Below are positions 1-9,914 of a stretch of 34,691 bases of DNA, piece after piece; position 1 is the first letter of the stretch, and each line of letters begins with the position of its first letter. The notes under the pieces are model-generated. The model made no database searches, had not been told where the DNA came from, and saw nothing but the letters and a program-made list of their open reading frames with translations. The DNA lies in the NCBI GenBank assembly GCA_032988165.1, contig JANTQF010000366.1:1-34691 (forward strand). Direction: 5' to 3'. The position numbers were made by a program, and so were the translations under genes. Origin of the DNA: Emmonsiellopsis sp. PD_33. Its lineage: Eukaryota; Ascomycota; Eurotiomycetes; Onygenales; Ajellomycetaceae.

Positions 1-43
1 ACAAAACCAAGAATAGAAAGAAAAAAAAGAAAAAACCACTCAC

Positions 44-212
44 TCAACGCCAAATGCTCCCAAGCCATCCCCCACGGCTCCGCCTCAGCGGCCGACCCGG
101 CCGTGGCAGCGAGAACCTGACATATCGTCTGGATGAGACGGAGGAAGTTCTCGAGGCCGACGGCTGAGTTTGTGTAGGTTGAGAATTGCTTGAGGAGGGA
201 GGGGAGGGGCAT
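44..212 (-). CDS. PEX11-like peroxisomal membrane protein, first exon only (partial)
   Basis: The minus strand opens at an ATG at 212 and reads MPLPSLLKQFSTYTNS followed by a segment with GLENFLRLIQ and a hydrophobic ICQVLAA. A run of the type 'GLEkxLRLIQ' near the N-terminus, after a short 'FT/TN' segment, is typical of fungal PEX11-family proteins, which shape and divide peroxisomes. The frame meets a plausible donor (A|GTGAGTGG) at 44/43, so the first exon is about 169 nt and the rest lies outside the window. Only about 56 residues are visible, so the family call is from one short motif and is tentative; the gene itself (ATG, open frame, donor) is more secure than the name. Confidence 0.5.
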
Positions 213-866
213 TGTTGGCGACAGGCACAGACAGGGTGCCTGTGGTGGTTGGATGGGAGTGGGATGGGTGAGATATCAGGATGATGCGGTGAGAGGGTGA
301 GTGAGCGGGCGGTTGATAAGATAAATAGCTCGTTGGTTATGGATGGCTAGTTATACGGTACTGTACTGTAACTAGTTAGTTACTTGTAACCGGCGAAAGT
401 TGTCCGCGGGCAGCGGGAAGGGAATTGATGGCGCGTGTGGTAAGCTAACTATGGTATGGCTCGTATTTATGTGGAGCGTAACTAGCTGATCTAAACTGCC
501 ATGTCGGGCCAGATTGTGTCGGGGAAATATAGCTATCTCACCAACCCATTTCTCGGGGTTACACAGTGAAATCCGATTGCCGGGAAGCATACCCATTGAT
601 TTATTTTATTCATGGAAAAGATGAGCGAGGTATTTGTTTAACAACTTGGCTTTCACCATGCCATCCATTTCGGCGCATAGGAGTTAGCCGCTAGGTAGCA
701 AAGCGCCATATATGTTATCTATCAGCACCAATGCCGACTCTCAAAAAGCAATTCTTCAATAAAAAGCAAACTCATTACGCTATCCCTCAAAAATAATTCA
801 AAAGCTCCCCCCTCCAATCCCCTCCCTCCAGCTCCCTATCATCCACCCGTCTATCAATCTACCCGT
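213..866. other. Intergenic: upstream of PEX11-like gene and 3' flank of actin-capping gene
   Basis: No credible coding frame. The part near 300-500 is AT-rich with repeated CTAACTAG/GTTAGTTAC-like words and serves as the 5' region of the minus-strand gene to the left; the part near 750-866 is pyrimidine-rich on the plus strand (purine-rich on the coding strand) and is probably the 3' UTR of the capping-protein gene. Confidence 0.5.
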
Positions 867-2272
867 CTACCTCCCCTTCCCACCCCCCCCAATATCCTGT
901 CCGAGTCTATACCCGCCCACCTTCTCCCACTCAACTTTCTGCCTCGTAATTGGCAATTGCCTACGCAATCCCTTAAACGCGCCCTCCGCAAGCCGATGGA
1001 ACGCCTCGCTGAGATCCAACTGCTGCGCGCGCTCCGCAGCCGCGATGCGTTTGATAATAGTGTCCGCAGACGAGTTTGACGGAACGGATATGGAGATGGG
1101 CTTTTTGGTGTTGAGGGAGACGTTGCCGTCTTCGTAGTAGTGGACGTTTATGTGGATGGTGCCGGTAATGGTGGGGTCGGAGCCCGAGCCGGGCGCGGGG
1201 ACGGTGTAGAGGGAGCGGTAGCGGCCGTTCCTGTATATAAAAGAAGGGATTAGTTAGTGGGGTCGATTATTTGGGGATATAGTTCATGTCTACCAAATCG
1301 GACGACAATAGAGAGAGGGAGGGAACTGAAACGTACCAGAAGTTATTAGGCGAGTATTTATTCGCAACCAGAAGGATGGCGGCAGCCGTGTCGTTATCAG
1401 TAGGGTACACGCCGTACGAACAGCTTGGATAATGTTCCCGCGCATGCACGGAGAGCGATTTCAGTAGCGATTTACTGCAAGCCAATTCCCATAGTCAGCG
1501 TGGAATAACCCGGGGCTATATAAACTAGCTTCCAGCGTAACTTGCGTAGAGAGAAACATACATAAAGTCAGAATTCTGCGAGTCGAGGACATATGATTGA
1601 GGCGACGAGGCTTTCTAAATCCAGTCCCCAACCGTCAGTCAGTCAACCTCTTCCGGACCATGAACTTCGCACAAGATAAAAGACAAAGGTCTCAACCTAC
1701 CTGCGTGACATGATTAAACTCAAACGACGTCTGGCTCTGCACATCGAAATACCGCCCGTCATCCAGCTTATTATACGCGCTAACAATTACCTGTCCAACC
1801 CGAGACGTAACAGAGTCAGCAACCCACAGCCCCATAGCTCGCGGATATAAAGCATGTACTGTGCAGATGGTGTACATGGCTGGGTTCATACCTCCTCGCT
1901 ACTCCCGGGCAACTTAACAGTCGCGAGCTGCTCCTCATTATATTTCTCAAACGCCGGCGCAAGAGATGAGATGAGGCTGGGTCCTTCGGGCGTTAGGGCT
2001 TTGATATCTGTATATTATTTATGGATAGAATTGGTTAGAAGAGGTGTTGTTTATGGAGCGGCCGTTCGCGGGAATATATGCGGAGCGGGGTTCTTGGGGG
2101 TTGGTGGACGGCGGGAGGAGGATGGTGGTTACCTGCAACAATGTCCGCAAGCTGGGTGGGAGTTAGTTAGTATATATGTTTCATGCATATTTGAGACGGA
2201 TTGTCCCCATCATACCTCCCCGGGCGGAGCGCCTTGAATGAACGAAGATGCGATCTCGAGGTTCGACGACAT
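867..2272 (-). CDS. CAP1: F-actin-capping protein subunit alpha (7 exons)
   Basis: Alpha subunit of the heterodimeric capping protein that binds barbed ends of actin filaments. Exons on the minus strand: 2272-2216, 2151-2133, 2007-1892, 1790-1701, 1614-1562, 1474-1337, 1230-867; the join is in frame throughout and gives 278 residues, the usual family length. Recognisable parts: N-terminus MSSNLEIASSFIQGAPPGE, then LADIVADIKALTPEG, the conserved YNKLDDGRYFDVQSQTSFEF, HYPSCSYGVYP, ANKYSPNNFWNGRYRS and the conserved C-terminal tail with LPITRQKVEWEKVGGY. The second exon is a 19-nt microexon (LADIVA plus one base) needed to keep frame and homology. Upstream ATGs at 2502 and 2522 do not lead into the family N-terminus, so 2272 is preferred. 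The fission-yeast and animal names differ (acp1, CAPZA); the symbol follows budding yeast. Confidence 0.93.
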
Positions 2273-2849
2273 GGCTGTTGTGTATTGCCAGCAATGGAAG
2301 AGCGGGACCAGGGCGAATTGGGTGAGAAATCAGAGAACGGACCCTCCGTGAACGGTGGTCCCAATAACAAAGACGGGGCTGTAGGCTGTAGGTAGCGGGT
2401 GAGGCGTGGTGTGGGATAACGGAGGAAGATCAGTGTCGCGGGCAAGTAAACAGGCGAGCTCTCCCCGCGGGCTGAGGTTGCGGGTGCACGTGGTCTGGAC
2501 ACCCCGCTAAAATAGCCGCCATGGTAGCAAGCGCGGTAGTCGCATCAGGAGGACGCACAAAGAATACTAATCCTAAGCAATCCGGTTTAAATTGTTAAAT
2601 AGATGTATAGAAATAGATAGTCGATCATTAAAAAGCACTAACGATAAGAACAATAGCCGTGACAAGGACCGAAAACCGAATACCTAGACACCGCCCCACG
2701 ACCACGCCTCTCGCTAAACCCCAAAGTAGAAGCAAAGACTCAACGCCAGGAGACGAGAAGAATAAAAAAAGCAAAATCCCACACGGGTATGGATAGATGC
2801 AAATAAATCAGATAGTATAGAATGGCAGATCAAGGGGTCTCCCCTCGCC
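2273..2849. other. Intergenic: promoter of CAP1 and 3' flank of the 650-residue protein gene
   Basis: The stretch lies between the 5' end of CAP1 and the 3' end of the next minus-strand gene. The open frames within it have no family features. AT-rich sequence around 2570-2660 and 2760-2830 fits a 3' UTR. No tRNA or clear repeat was seen. Confidence 0.4.
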
Positions 2850-4854
2850 CTAGTCAATGCTCATATTCATCAGCCCGTCATTGGTTTCATTCATCCCCTG
2901 CAAACCAATCCGCTTAGGATGTCCGTTCGTTGAGCCCGGCTCGCCCCGGGTTGTCGGCGTAGAAGTCGCCTTTGACTGCTGCCCTATACGGCCGCTCTCC
3001 TTGAAGGAGTTCGACTGAGACGCAACAGGGCTGTTCTGCAGGCTCATTCCGGGCGAAACGGCCCGACGTTTGAATGCGTTGACATCCATCATCTCGTCGC
3101 GTCTGCGTTTATTATTTTTTCGCGACGCTTCAGCCGCGACCCGTGAAGGCCCCACTTGTGGTGTTGAGGTCTGGGAATGAGGATCTCCCAGAGGATTGAA
3201 CCCAGATGGTGGGGTTTGCATCATGGCGTCGTCTGTGATTGATTGGGTCGCGGGGGGGGGTGGTGTTCGGTAACGGTTGTCGAATGAATTCCAGAACTCG
3301 ATCCCACCAGAGTTCTGGTTAGCTTGGCGGCTAAAGTTATTCGGTGTCTGAACGGGAGGCAGACTTGTGGTGTCTTTTGCAGCGCCAGTCGGCGCTGTCT
3401 CCACCGGGGCCGCTTCGGGACCTGCGGCTATCGGGGATATCAATGTAGGCGAAAGCGGCGGCAAATCAGCGTCGCTTTCCCGAACCTGACGGATGACCTC
3501 AGCCTCACGCTTGGCCTCAAAGTCAATCGGTGCGCCTTCCTCAAATAAAGCCGCCCGAATGCGGGCAAAATTCTTTGTTTTCGGCTATAAAAAGTTAGTG
3601 GTGAGCTAGTCAAAGGAAATAGAAATGGATATTTACCAGTAAATTCCCTCTCCTAGTCACTGGACGCCTAATTACGCCATGACGTCCGCTCTCGATGTTA
3701 GAGCTATTAGGTAAGGAACCACTTGAAGGGCTACTAACGCGCCCTTGCCGAGTCTCATCGTCGCTTATATCAGATAGATGAAGATCGCTAGTCCCAAGGC
3801 TTAGACTCTCCCGCCGGGACTTCACTTCGCTCATCGACATTTCTTTAGAAAAGTAACCACCGGCAGAATTCTCAATGCTCTTCATCACCGGCGGGGATAT
3901 CGGCCCAGGGCTAGGCTTCGAACTGTTACCGCTCGTGCTAGTCGAGTTGTGTCTACTCCTTCGCAGTCGAGCACGCTGAAAGCTCATGAGGCTCGCTTTC
4001 GCGGCGGAGAATCCGCCCATCCAATCACCACCAGGGCTCTGGGCCGTATTTGTCGAAAACGGGGTCGAGAATGCATTTGCGGGTCGAGCCACTTGTGGAG
4101 TTGTGAGGATCGGATCTTCTCGATCAATCGTATGCATAGATTCGTCCTCCTCGTCGCTACTGCTCGTCGTGTCGGAATCGAACATGTTGACGCTGCTGAC
4201 CGAACTAGATATAACCGCTCGATCCGCAAGGCCGGACGATTGCCATGTATTCCCATAAGTATTTGGAGATCCCATGCTGGTTGAATGTGTAGTCCCTCGA
4301 CGATTCGGGATAGCTACGCCACGGCCAATTACGACGGGGGACGAGTCAGGTGACGACTCGGCCAGTGTGGAATGATGCAGGTTCGTACAAGCACGCGAAA
4401 AATCCAATCCTCTTGACCGTCGTGGCAGCACCGAGGCAGGGGAACCGTATATCTGGGACGAATCCAGTTTCGGCGAGAGGGGCGCTCGATTCCCGGTGGG
4501 GATAGGACTTCCAAACATCTTCGGGGGCATCTGCAAAGACAACCCATGTGCAAGACGTTCGGGCCGCTGGGGCGTGGCCGGTGCGGCTGTCACGGCGATA
4601 TCATCCTTGGTACGTTGAAGGCCTAATGGGTTTGGGGAAGCGGAAGCGGACGTTCGTGATCCGTCGGAGAGGGAACGGCCCTTCACGGGAGAGCGGTTTT
4701 CGGGGGTATTCGCGGCGGGAGGGGCCAATGAAGAACCTTTGTTCTCTGTTCCAAGCTTGCCTTGCCTGAGCTGCTCTGACAACTGGCTCTCGACCGGAGG
4801 GGTAGCGGGAGCGGGGATGCCAGTTCCGGTGGTTTGAGAAGTAAGAGAAGCCAT
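2850..4854 (-). CDS. Ser/Pro-rich conserved protein of unknown function (650 aa)
   Basis: Two exons, 4854-3637 and 3584-2850, joined by a 52-nt intron (CTG|GTAAAT ... TATAG|CCG), give 650 residues. Most of the chain is low-complexity: many Ser-Pro and Thr-Pro pairs (TPPVES, SPNPL, PATPQRP, SPKLDSS, SSPDSSPVV, PGPISPPV), an acidic Ser stretch TSSSDEEDES near residue 236, and a basic patch KNNKRRRDE in the second exon that could be a nuclear localisation signal. The ordered part appears to be the segment spanning the intron: RRPVTRRGNLLPKTKNFARI followed by RAAL, then REAEVIRQVRES. The composition suggests a nuclear, phosphoregulated factor (SP/TP sites for CDK or MAPK), but no catalytic or DNA-binding fold is visible and I do not recognise the family. 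A Whi5/Nrm1-type repressor was considered but its motif is not seen. Confidence 0.85.
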
Positions 4855-5588
4855 TATCGTCTATTAGAGCTAGACGGAACGGAGGAAGGAGTCGTGTTCG
4901 TAGGCGGGATGCTAAATAATGATATATATGTCGAGTTAAAAGCAGTAGCCGTACAGGGTGGTGCTCGAGAAGCGCTCGTCCCTACGCCGGCGTGAAGGAC
5001 GCCATGGTGCCTATGGCTCGAGAAAAGATCATATGGAAGAGGATATAACTTGGGCAGGGTTTGACATCTTTCGCCCGGTAGATACGGAATATGTCGCGTA
5101 AACCGAGGACTGGGGGTGTGAATAAGGAGGAGTTGAGGTTGGGACAAATGGACGCAGGTTGGACAAAAGATTCCGGATGGAAAGACGCGGGGAGCACGTG
5201 GCTTGGCAAACAGCTGGCTCGATGACGCGGATCACGTGCAGCTGCCAAACAGTGCAAACTCCAATATCAACTGGGATAGCAGTCTCGTATGGATAAATGA
5301 AATGCATTATGCACCCTGTGAGCAGCAGCCTGGATGACTGGATTTCTTAGAACTTTCAAAATACAAGGCTGCTTTCAAAAGCTTGAAATAAATGTTTCCA
5401 TCCCTGCCCAAATAATGTGCCGACAAATCTCCAAAATGACTCCTGATGTCCTCTAGATACTACTACGTAACTCCGTACTAGCTACTACGAACCTCATCGT
5501 CTAGATTAAAATATACACATCTCCCTCACATCCCTAGCCTCTCACCATCAAGCTCAAATACCCAACTAACAACCTCCAAACATCAAAA
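4855..5588. promoter_or_regulatory. Divergent promoter region with paired CACGTG boxes
   Basis: This region separates the start of the 650-residue protein (minus) from the start of the ELO-like gene (plus), so it must hold both promoters. It contains two CACGTG E-boxes at 5195-5200 and 5233-5238, each followed by a similar tail (GGCAAACAG and TGCCAAACAG). Two ACGCG words, near 5185 and 5224, are also present. CACGTG is the known core for bHLH factors and ACGCG for MBF-type factors; their use here is inference. Confidence 0.5.
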
Positions 5589-6537
5589 ATGGACACCCTC
5601 CCCCACCTCCTCACTTCAACCCTCACCCTAATCACCCTATCCCTCACCACCCACCACCACGTCACCAAACACGGCCGCCTCCCACTCGCAGCCCCCCTCA
5701 TAAAAGCCAACAACAACATCTACGCCCTCGCCTCTCTTCTATTCTGCATCGCAAGCACCTGCTCCTTCGATGTCTTCCCTTCCCACCGCCCCTCTCCCTC
5801 TCTCCACCGACTCGGCGACTACGTGAGGCACCACGAGGACCAGCTTCGGTATATCTACCACATCTCGAAGATATGGGAATACGTTGACCCCCTGCTTGTG
5901 CTGGCCAACGGGGGAAAGGTCGGGTGGCACTTTGGCGTTCATCATTTGACGGTATGTCATGTCCATCCACTGACTGATTGGGCGTTTCTTTTGTGCTCTC
6001 TGGTCCCCCCTTCCCTTAATCATCCCCCCCCCCCTTTTTTTTTTTCTTTTTTTCCCACCTCCCCAAAACCGGATAACATATCAAATATCACCCTCACTAA
6101 ACACACCCAATTCCACACATATATATTGGGGCGGGGGGAGAAAAAAGACCCCATACCTAACCTACATCCGCATCCTCCCAAACTCCAACTCCAACCATGA
6201 AGGCTGGAAACTCCTCGCAGCCCTAAACACCCTCCACCACTTCTTCATGTACGCGTACTTTGGCGGCATGGCGAGATTCAGGCCCGTTTTGCCGGTGACG
6301 GGGTGTGTGCAGCTTGTTGTGGGGATCGTGGGGGAGATGGTGTTGATTCGTAGAGCTGTGTGGATGGGTGGTGATGGTAGTGGGACCGCCGTGTGGTGGC
6401 CGAATGCGGTTTCTATGGCTGTGTTGGGCGTGTATTTTGTGCTGTTTGTGGATGAGGTTAGGGGGGCGAGGGCTGTGGAGGATGGAGTGGAGAAGGGGGA
6501 GAGGGAGGATGAGGGGGAGGAGGAGCTGAGGAATTAG
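5589..6537 (+). CDS. Small ELO-like (fatty-acid elongase family-like) membrane protein
   Basis: Exons 5589-5951 and 6148-6537 join in phase (TTG ACG|GTATGT ... AAAAAAG|ACCCCA) to give 250 residues. The order of motifs follows ELO 3-ketoacyl-CoA synthases: KIWEYVDPLLVL (compare KxxEfxDT), WHFGVHHLTTPYL (histidine box) and LNTLHHFFMYAYFGG (second His/Met-Tyr box). Hydrophobic segments occur at the N-terminus (LLTSTLTLITLSL), around the His box and at AVSMAVLGVYFVLFV; the tail is acidic. The histidine box is HxxxHH rather than HxxHH and the Asp-Thr is Asp-Pro, so elongase activity is uncertain. At 250 residues it is shorter than yeast ELOs (about 310-347). The 196-nt intron contains an 11-C run followed by an 11-T run. 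The exon join is well supported by frame; the family call is by motif order. Confidence 0.75.
6024..6052. repeat. C11 then T11 homopolymer tract inside the ELO-like intron
   Basis: Eleven C (6024-6034) are followed by eleven T (6035-6045), one C and seven T. The tract sits upstream of the acceptor and may act as part of an extended pyrimidine tract; it is also a likely sequencing-error site. Confidence 0.85.
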
Positions 6538-6914
6538 GAATTGGATGAATTAGATGTGGTGGTCGTGGTAGAATGGCTATGTGGGATCGATTCTGCGGGG
6601 TTATAGGATTGGTGGGGTGGGTTTATTTTGGATCAGGGGAATGGCAAATGCAGGCGTATAGTGGGCAGATCAGGCTCTGTTTAGGTTGGGGATGGAAGAT
6701 GGCGCCTTGTGGAGCGATATATATATTGGAACCTGTTGTTTTCAGCAAATAGCTAGCATGTTGCGAGCCCGGAATTGAATTGATTGCTGCTATATCCAGG
6801 GAAGTAGACGGTTAGCATAGAAATAGAAACCGGAATACTCCATCCAGCAGCAGCCCAGCACTGCAAACGGAAAAAGGTCGTTATAATCAAATACATCTCA
6901 TTAACCCATTATCA
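6538..6914. other. Convergent intergenic: 3' flanks of ELO-like and PAP2 genes
   Basis: The two neighbouring genes point at each other across this 377-nt gap. It is G-rich close to the ELO-like stop and then AT-rich, with a short TATATATAT at about 6718-6727. No gene seen. Confidence 0.5.
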
Positions 6915-8104
6915 TTAATCTCTACTAACCGACCCAACTTCCTGCATCGGGTAGCCTTCTCCCGACCCATCAAATGTCGATCCACGTTCATACAACCGCT
7001 CTTCCTCGTCCCGAGCGACCTTATGAAATCCTTCAGGGGGAATATCGGCCCTACTATAGGGGGTATCGCAATTCACGGATCGTAGTGATGGGTAATACCG
7101 CCGATATGTAAAATATGCCACGCCGAGTCCCAGCAGCGACCCAACCGTCACGTCATACACGTCATGGCGATAGTCGGCTAATCGGGACATAGCGATCATG
7201 AGGGCGCCTAATAGGGGAGATAGAGAGAAGAGGAAGCGAGCTAGACCTGTCCGCGGCCGGAATACATGTAATTGACCAGCAAAAAATCTTTCCGGGGGTA
7301 GAGTTAGCAAAATTCAGCTCGATGTAAAGCATAACTCTAGAAGAGCTTACAATGTAAGATATCCGAACCCCGCAAACGCAAAACTGCTATGACCGCTGGG
7401 GAAACTGCGCCATCCTTCATGTAAAAGGTGAGCATCTGTCGCCCCGCAAACATCAATGGTCACCAAGACATGTTCCGGCGTTCCCTTTTCCGGGTTACAA
7501 CGGGATAGGAAATCAGGACGGGGTCGCCCGACCGCATTCTTTATTATGTCTGTTAGGAATGATGTGAGGGCGAGAGTGACGAGGAGTCCGAGGATCGAGA
7601 CATGGGCGAAGTGGGCTTCCGGACGGAGAATGGCGGCCCATAACGCGATGACGACTAATGGGATAACTCCGGCGTATATGATGGACCATACTGCGGGTAA
7701 AGTGTTAGTGAAATAGAGTCAATTGGCTTAGGTTCGGCATGTACGTACAAACTGGAACTCTTTCTATAAGGGCATGGGGGAATTGTATAGAGGCATTGTC
7801 TAGCGAAAACATGCGATGGAAAGGACGCACGAATAATTGGATCTGTAGATAAATCATGAATTAGCATAATATTCTCATTTTACCAAAATTCAGTGAATAA
7901 TTCATGAAAACTGACCAATATCCATCCCACCACGATCACTATCAAGCTCACATAGTCCGCTGCATATGACCGCTGCCAGAAGCGTGCCAGCGCCCCTACA
8001 ATCCCAGGGCGGCTGGTGAGGGCACCAGGGACTCGGTCTCTGCTTGTTGAACCATCGCGTGTCATCATTCTCCCGGGACGGTCAAAAGAGGGTTGTAGAT
8101 TCAA
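6915..8104 (-). CDS. PAP2-family lipid phosphate phosphatase
   Basis: Integral membrane phosphatase of the DPP1/LPP type, which dephosphorylates diacylglycerol pyrophosphate, phosphatidate and related lipids. Exons 8104-7916, 7842-7749, 7690-7351 and 7287-6915 join in frame to 331 residues. All three phosphatase motifs are intact: Kx6RP at residues 145-153 (KNAVGRPRP), PSGH at 192-195, and SRx5Hx3D at 242-253 (SRLADYRHDVYD). Six hydrophobic segments are visible, including DYVSLIVIVVGWI, YAGVIPLVVIALWAA and LGLLVTLALTSFL. The first donor reads GTCAGT. The start at 8104 is the first ATG of the frame. It is transcribed away from MED7 with only 409 nt between starts. Yeast DPP1 and LPP1 are paralogues and I cannot say which is closer. 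Confidence 0.93.
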
Positions 8105-8513
8105 TTAGTATAGATCGGTATAGTCAGGAGCGGAAGTGAGAGGCCACGCGAGCAACCATGTCTTAACAAATTGAGGGTGTTCGGGCCCTGTGGGAGTGAA
8201 AGTTGAATGTTCGAACAAAGTATTAGTTAGCGAGGGATTGAACAGCACGAAATTGATTTCTTTTTTCTATGTTGTGTCCTCTAATAATTGGATGCGTAGT
8301 TGATGTCGGAGAAATTTGTCGTCATCAACAGGCGGAATCAAAGGTCTGGTCCGAAAGCGGTTAGCTCCATGCTTTAATTGCGGCATCAATATCCCCATCC
8401 GCGACACATTCAAACCTCCGCATCACCACTGCACTTTACTTCTCCTCCACCCGGACCGATATCCAGTGCCAGGCACTCGGAAGCTACCTGACGTTGCTTA
8501 AACAGACCCCGAC
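8105..8513. promoter_or_regulatory. Shared divergent promoter, PAP2 phosphatase / MED7
   Basis: The two start codons are 409 nt apart and face away from each other, so both promoters must lie here. I see no perfect TATAAA. A frame at 8316-8501 has no protein-family features and is treated as chance. Confidence 0.5.
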
Positions 8514-9359
8514 ATGGCTGATACAGGCAAACAAAAAGTGACCGCCGCGTTCCCCCCTCCGCCTCCCTTCTGGAAGCACTTCACATCGCAGAACCTCCAG
8601 AAGCTTGAAGAGTACAAGGAGGAGCAAAAGGATAAACTAGACGCTATACCCAAGAAGGAGTGGACGCCTGAGGCTCTTCACATGCTCGAATTACCGGCGG
8701 AGCTGCGGTATCTCGTACCGCCAAAAGCCCCGACCGCAGGGTCTTACTCGCTGTTCGGGGAATCGCAGACGGTAATACTTGTCTATTTTCACGCAGGGCG
8801 TTGCTCTGTGGTTATTTTGGGCAACGTGCTGATTGATTGTCTATGTTTGAAGGTCTCGATTAGTCTGCCTTCCCTCCAAGATCAAGGCATCGAACAACTC
8901 TACCCCGACCCCCCGGCAGGCGCCGCATTGCCGCCAAACCCCCGCTTCTATCTCCTAAAAATCAGCAAATCGCTCCTCCTAAACTTCCTCGAATTTGTCG
9001 GAGTTCTCTCAATATGTCCAGAACAATTCGAGTCAAAGGTACAAGATATACGAAATCTATTCGTCAACGCACACCACCTTCTAAACCTATACCGGCCGCA
9101 TCAGGCGCGGGAGTCGTTGATAATGATGATGGAAGAACAGTTGGAGAGAAGCAGGGAGGAAATTAAGGAGATGGATAGGGTTAAGGAGAAGGTTGAGGGG
9201 TTTCTTGAGCAGCTGGAGGCGGAGGGAGTGAGTGTTGGAGGCGGAGGAGGTGGGACTTTTGATGCAAAGAAGGCCAAGGAAAATAGCCGTGCGGAAGAAG
9301 AGGTGATAGAGGAGGCTAGGGCGATGTGGAATTTGCTGGATGAAATTGATGAAGATTGA
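8514..9359 (+). CDS. MED7: Mediator of RNA polymerase II transcription subunit 7
   Basis: Middle-module subunit of Mediator. Two exons, 8514-8771 and 8853-9359, give 254 residues. Family marks: the N-terminal FPPPPPFWKHFT, the short LEL-PAELRYLVPPKAP segment, then, after the intron, DQGIEQLYPDPP, FYLLKISKSLLLNFLEFVGVL and NLFVNAHHLLNLYRPHQARESL, ending in a Glu/Lys-rich coiled coil (EEQLERSREEIKEMDRVKEK) and an acidic tail. The 81-nt intron (ACG|GTAATA ... GAAG|GTCTCG) is a multiple of three and has no stop, so an unspliced message would still read through with 27 extra, mostly hydrophobic residues; family comparison clearly favours splicing. Confidence 0.92.
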   Translation: MADTGKQKVTAAFPPPPPFWKHFTSQNLQKLEEYKEEQKDKLDAIPKKEWTPEALHMLELPAELRYLVPPKAPTAGSYSLFGESQTVILVYFHAGRCSVVILGNVLIDCLCLKVSISLPSLQDQGIEQLYPDPPAGAALPPNPRFYLLKISKSLLLNFLEFVGVLSICPEQFESKVQDIRNLFVNAHHLLNLYRPHQARESLIMMMEEQLERSREEIKEMDRVKEKVEGFLEQLEAEGVSVGGGGGGTFDAKKAKENSRAEEEVIEEARAMWNLLDEIDED

Positions 9360-9411
9360 ATGAGACTCGCGGATACTACGAATATCGACCATTAAAAAGT
9401 ATCTCGCGTCT

Positions 9412-9820
9412 GAGGAGGTGTCTAGGGACCTCGCGGAGTCACGGCCTGTCACAGGTCCCTTCATTTGCGTCCAGTTCGGTTTCCCTCCGCATCGCAATGC
9501 GGGCACCTCCTCGTGGAGAAACCAGCCCAGCACTTCCTGTTTGCTGTGCTGGGATCATATAGGGTTCTTATACCCGTGGTTTCTACGCACGCAAAACGTC
9601 CCGGGTCAAGCACACGGGACACTGTTTAGGTATACTTGTCCTAAGCCATATGTTGCGGACGGTCCCAGTTGGATGCTGTGTTGAATGGGCAGTGGCATAT
9701 ACTGAGGCGAGGGATAGCTGGTGAAGATGAAGACTAGCGGCTGCCCAGTGCGGCCTGTTTGAGCCAAGATGTAAGACCAAAAAGGATCAAAACTTAGAGG
9801 CCAGTGGCTCTAAGTTTTTT
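9412..9820 (+). ncRNA. Candidate structured RNA: two three-way junctions plus terminal hairpin and T6
   Basis: Pairings read directly: P1 9412-9420 with 9504-9512 (GAGGAGGTG/CACCTCCTC) encloses P2 9424-9431/9453-9460 (AGGGACCT/AGGTCCCT) and P3 9487-9492/9497-9502 (CCGCAT, loop CGCA, ATGCGG). P4 9518-9524/9577-9583 (GAAACCA/TGGTTTC) encloses P5 9526-9533/9546-9553 (CCCAGCAC/GTGCTGGG) and a short P6 9562-9565/9572-9575. A further hairpin lies at 9598-9603/9615-9620 (GTCCCG/CGGGAC). The block ends with a 9-bp stem 9791-9799/9808-9816 running into TTTTTT, a possible Pol III stop. No protein is encoded. I compared it by eye with RNase P/MRP, SRP and U snRNA motifs without a match. It could instead be the MED7 3' UTR or a transposon relic, and the strand is inferred only from the T run. 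Confidence 0.4.
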
Positions 9821-9914
9821 ACAAGATTAGATATAGAAGGTTGCAGCGTGGTGGTTGAAGTAACAAATGCTAGATACATACTATACTGTCTCACTTCCTC
9901 CATGCACTCCATAG

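Noticed and set aside
5698..6023. Minus-strand frames over the ELO-like first exon
   Set aside because: The plus strand carries the motif-bearing ELO-like frame, and the minus frames are its shadows.
9087..9533. 148-codon minus-strand frame across the MED7 3' end
   Set aside because: It is antisense to the MED7 coiled-coil region, and its composition follows from that.
9412..9820. RNase P, RNase MRP, SRP or U snRNA identity for the structured block
   Set aside because: None of their conserved sequence elements could be found by eye on either strand, so no name was given.
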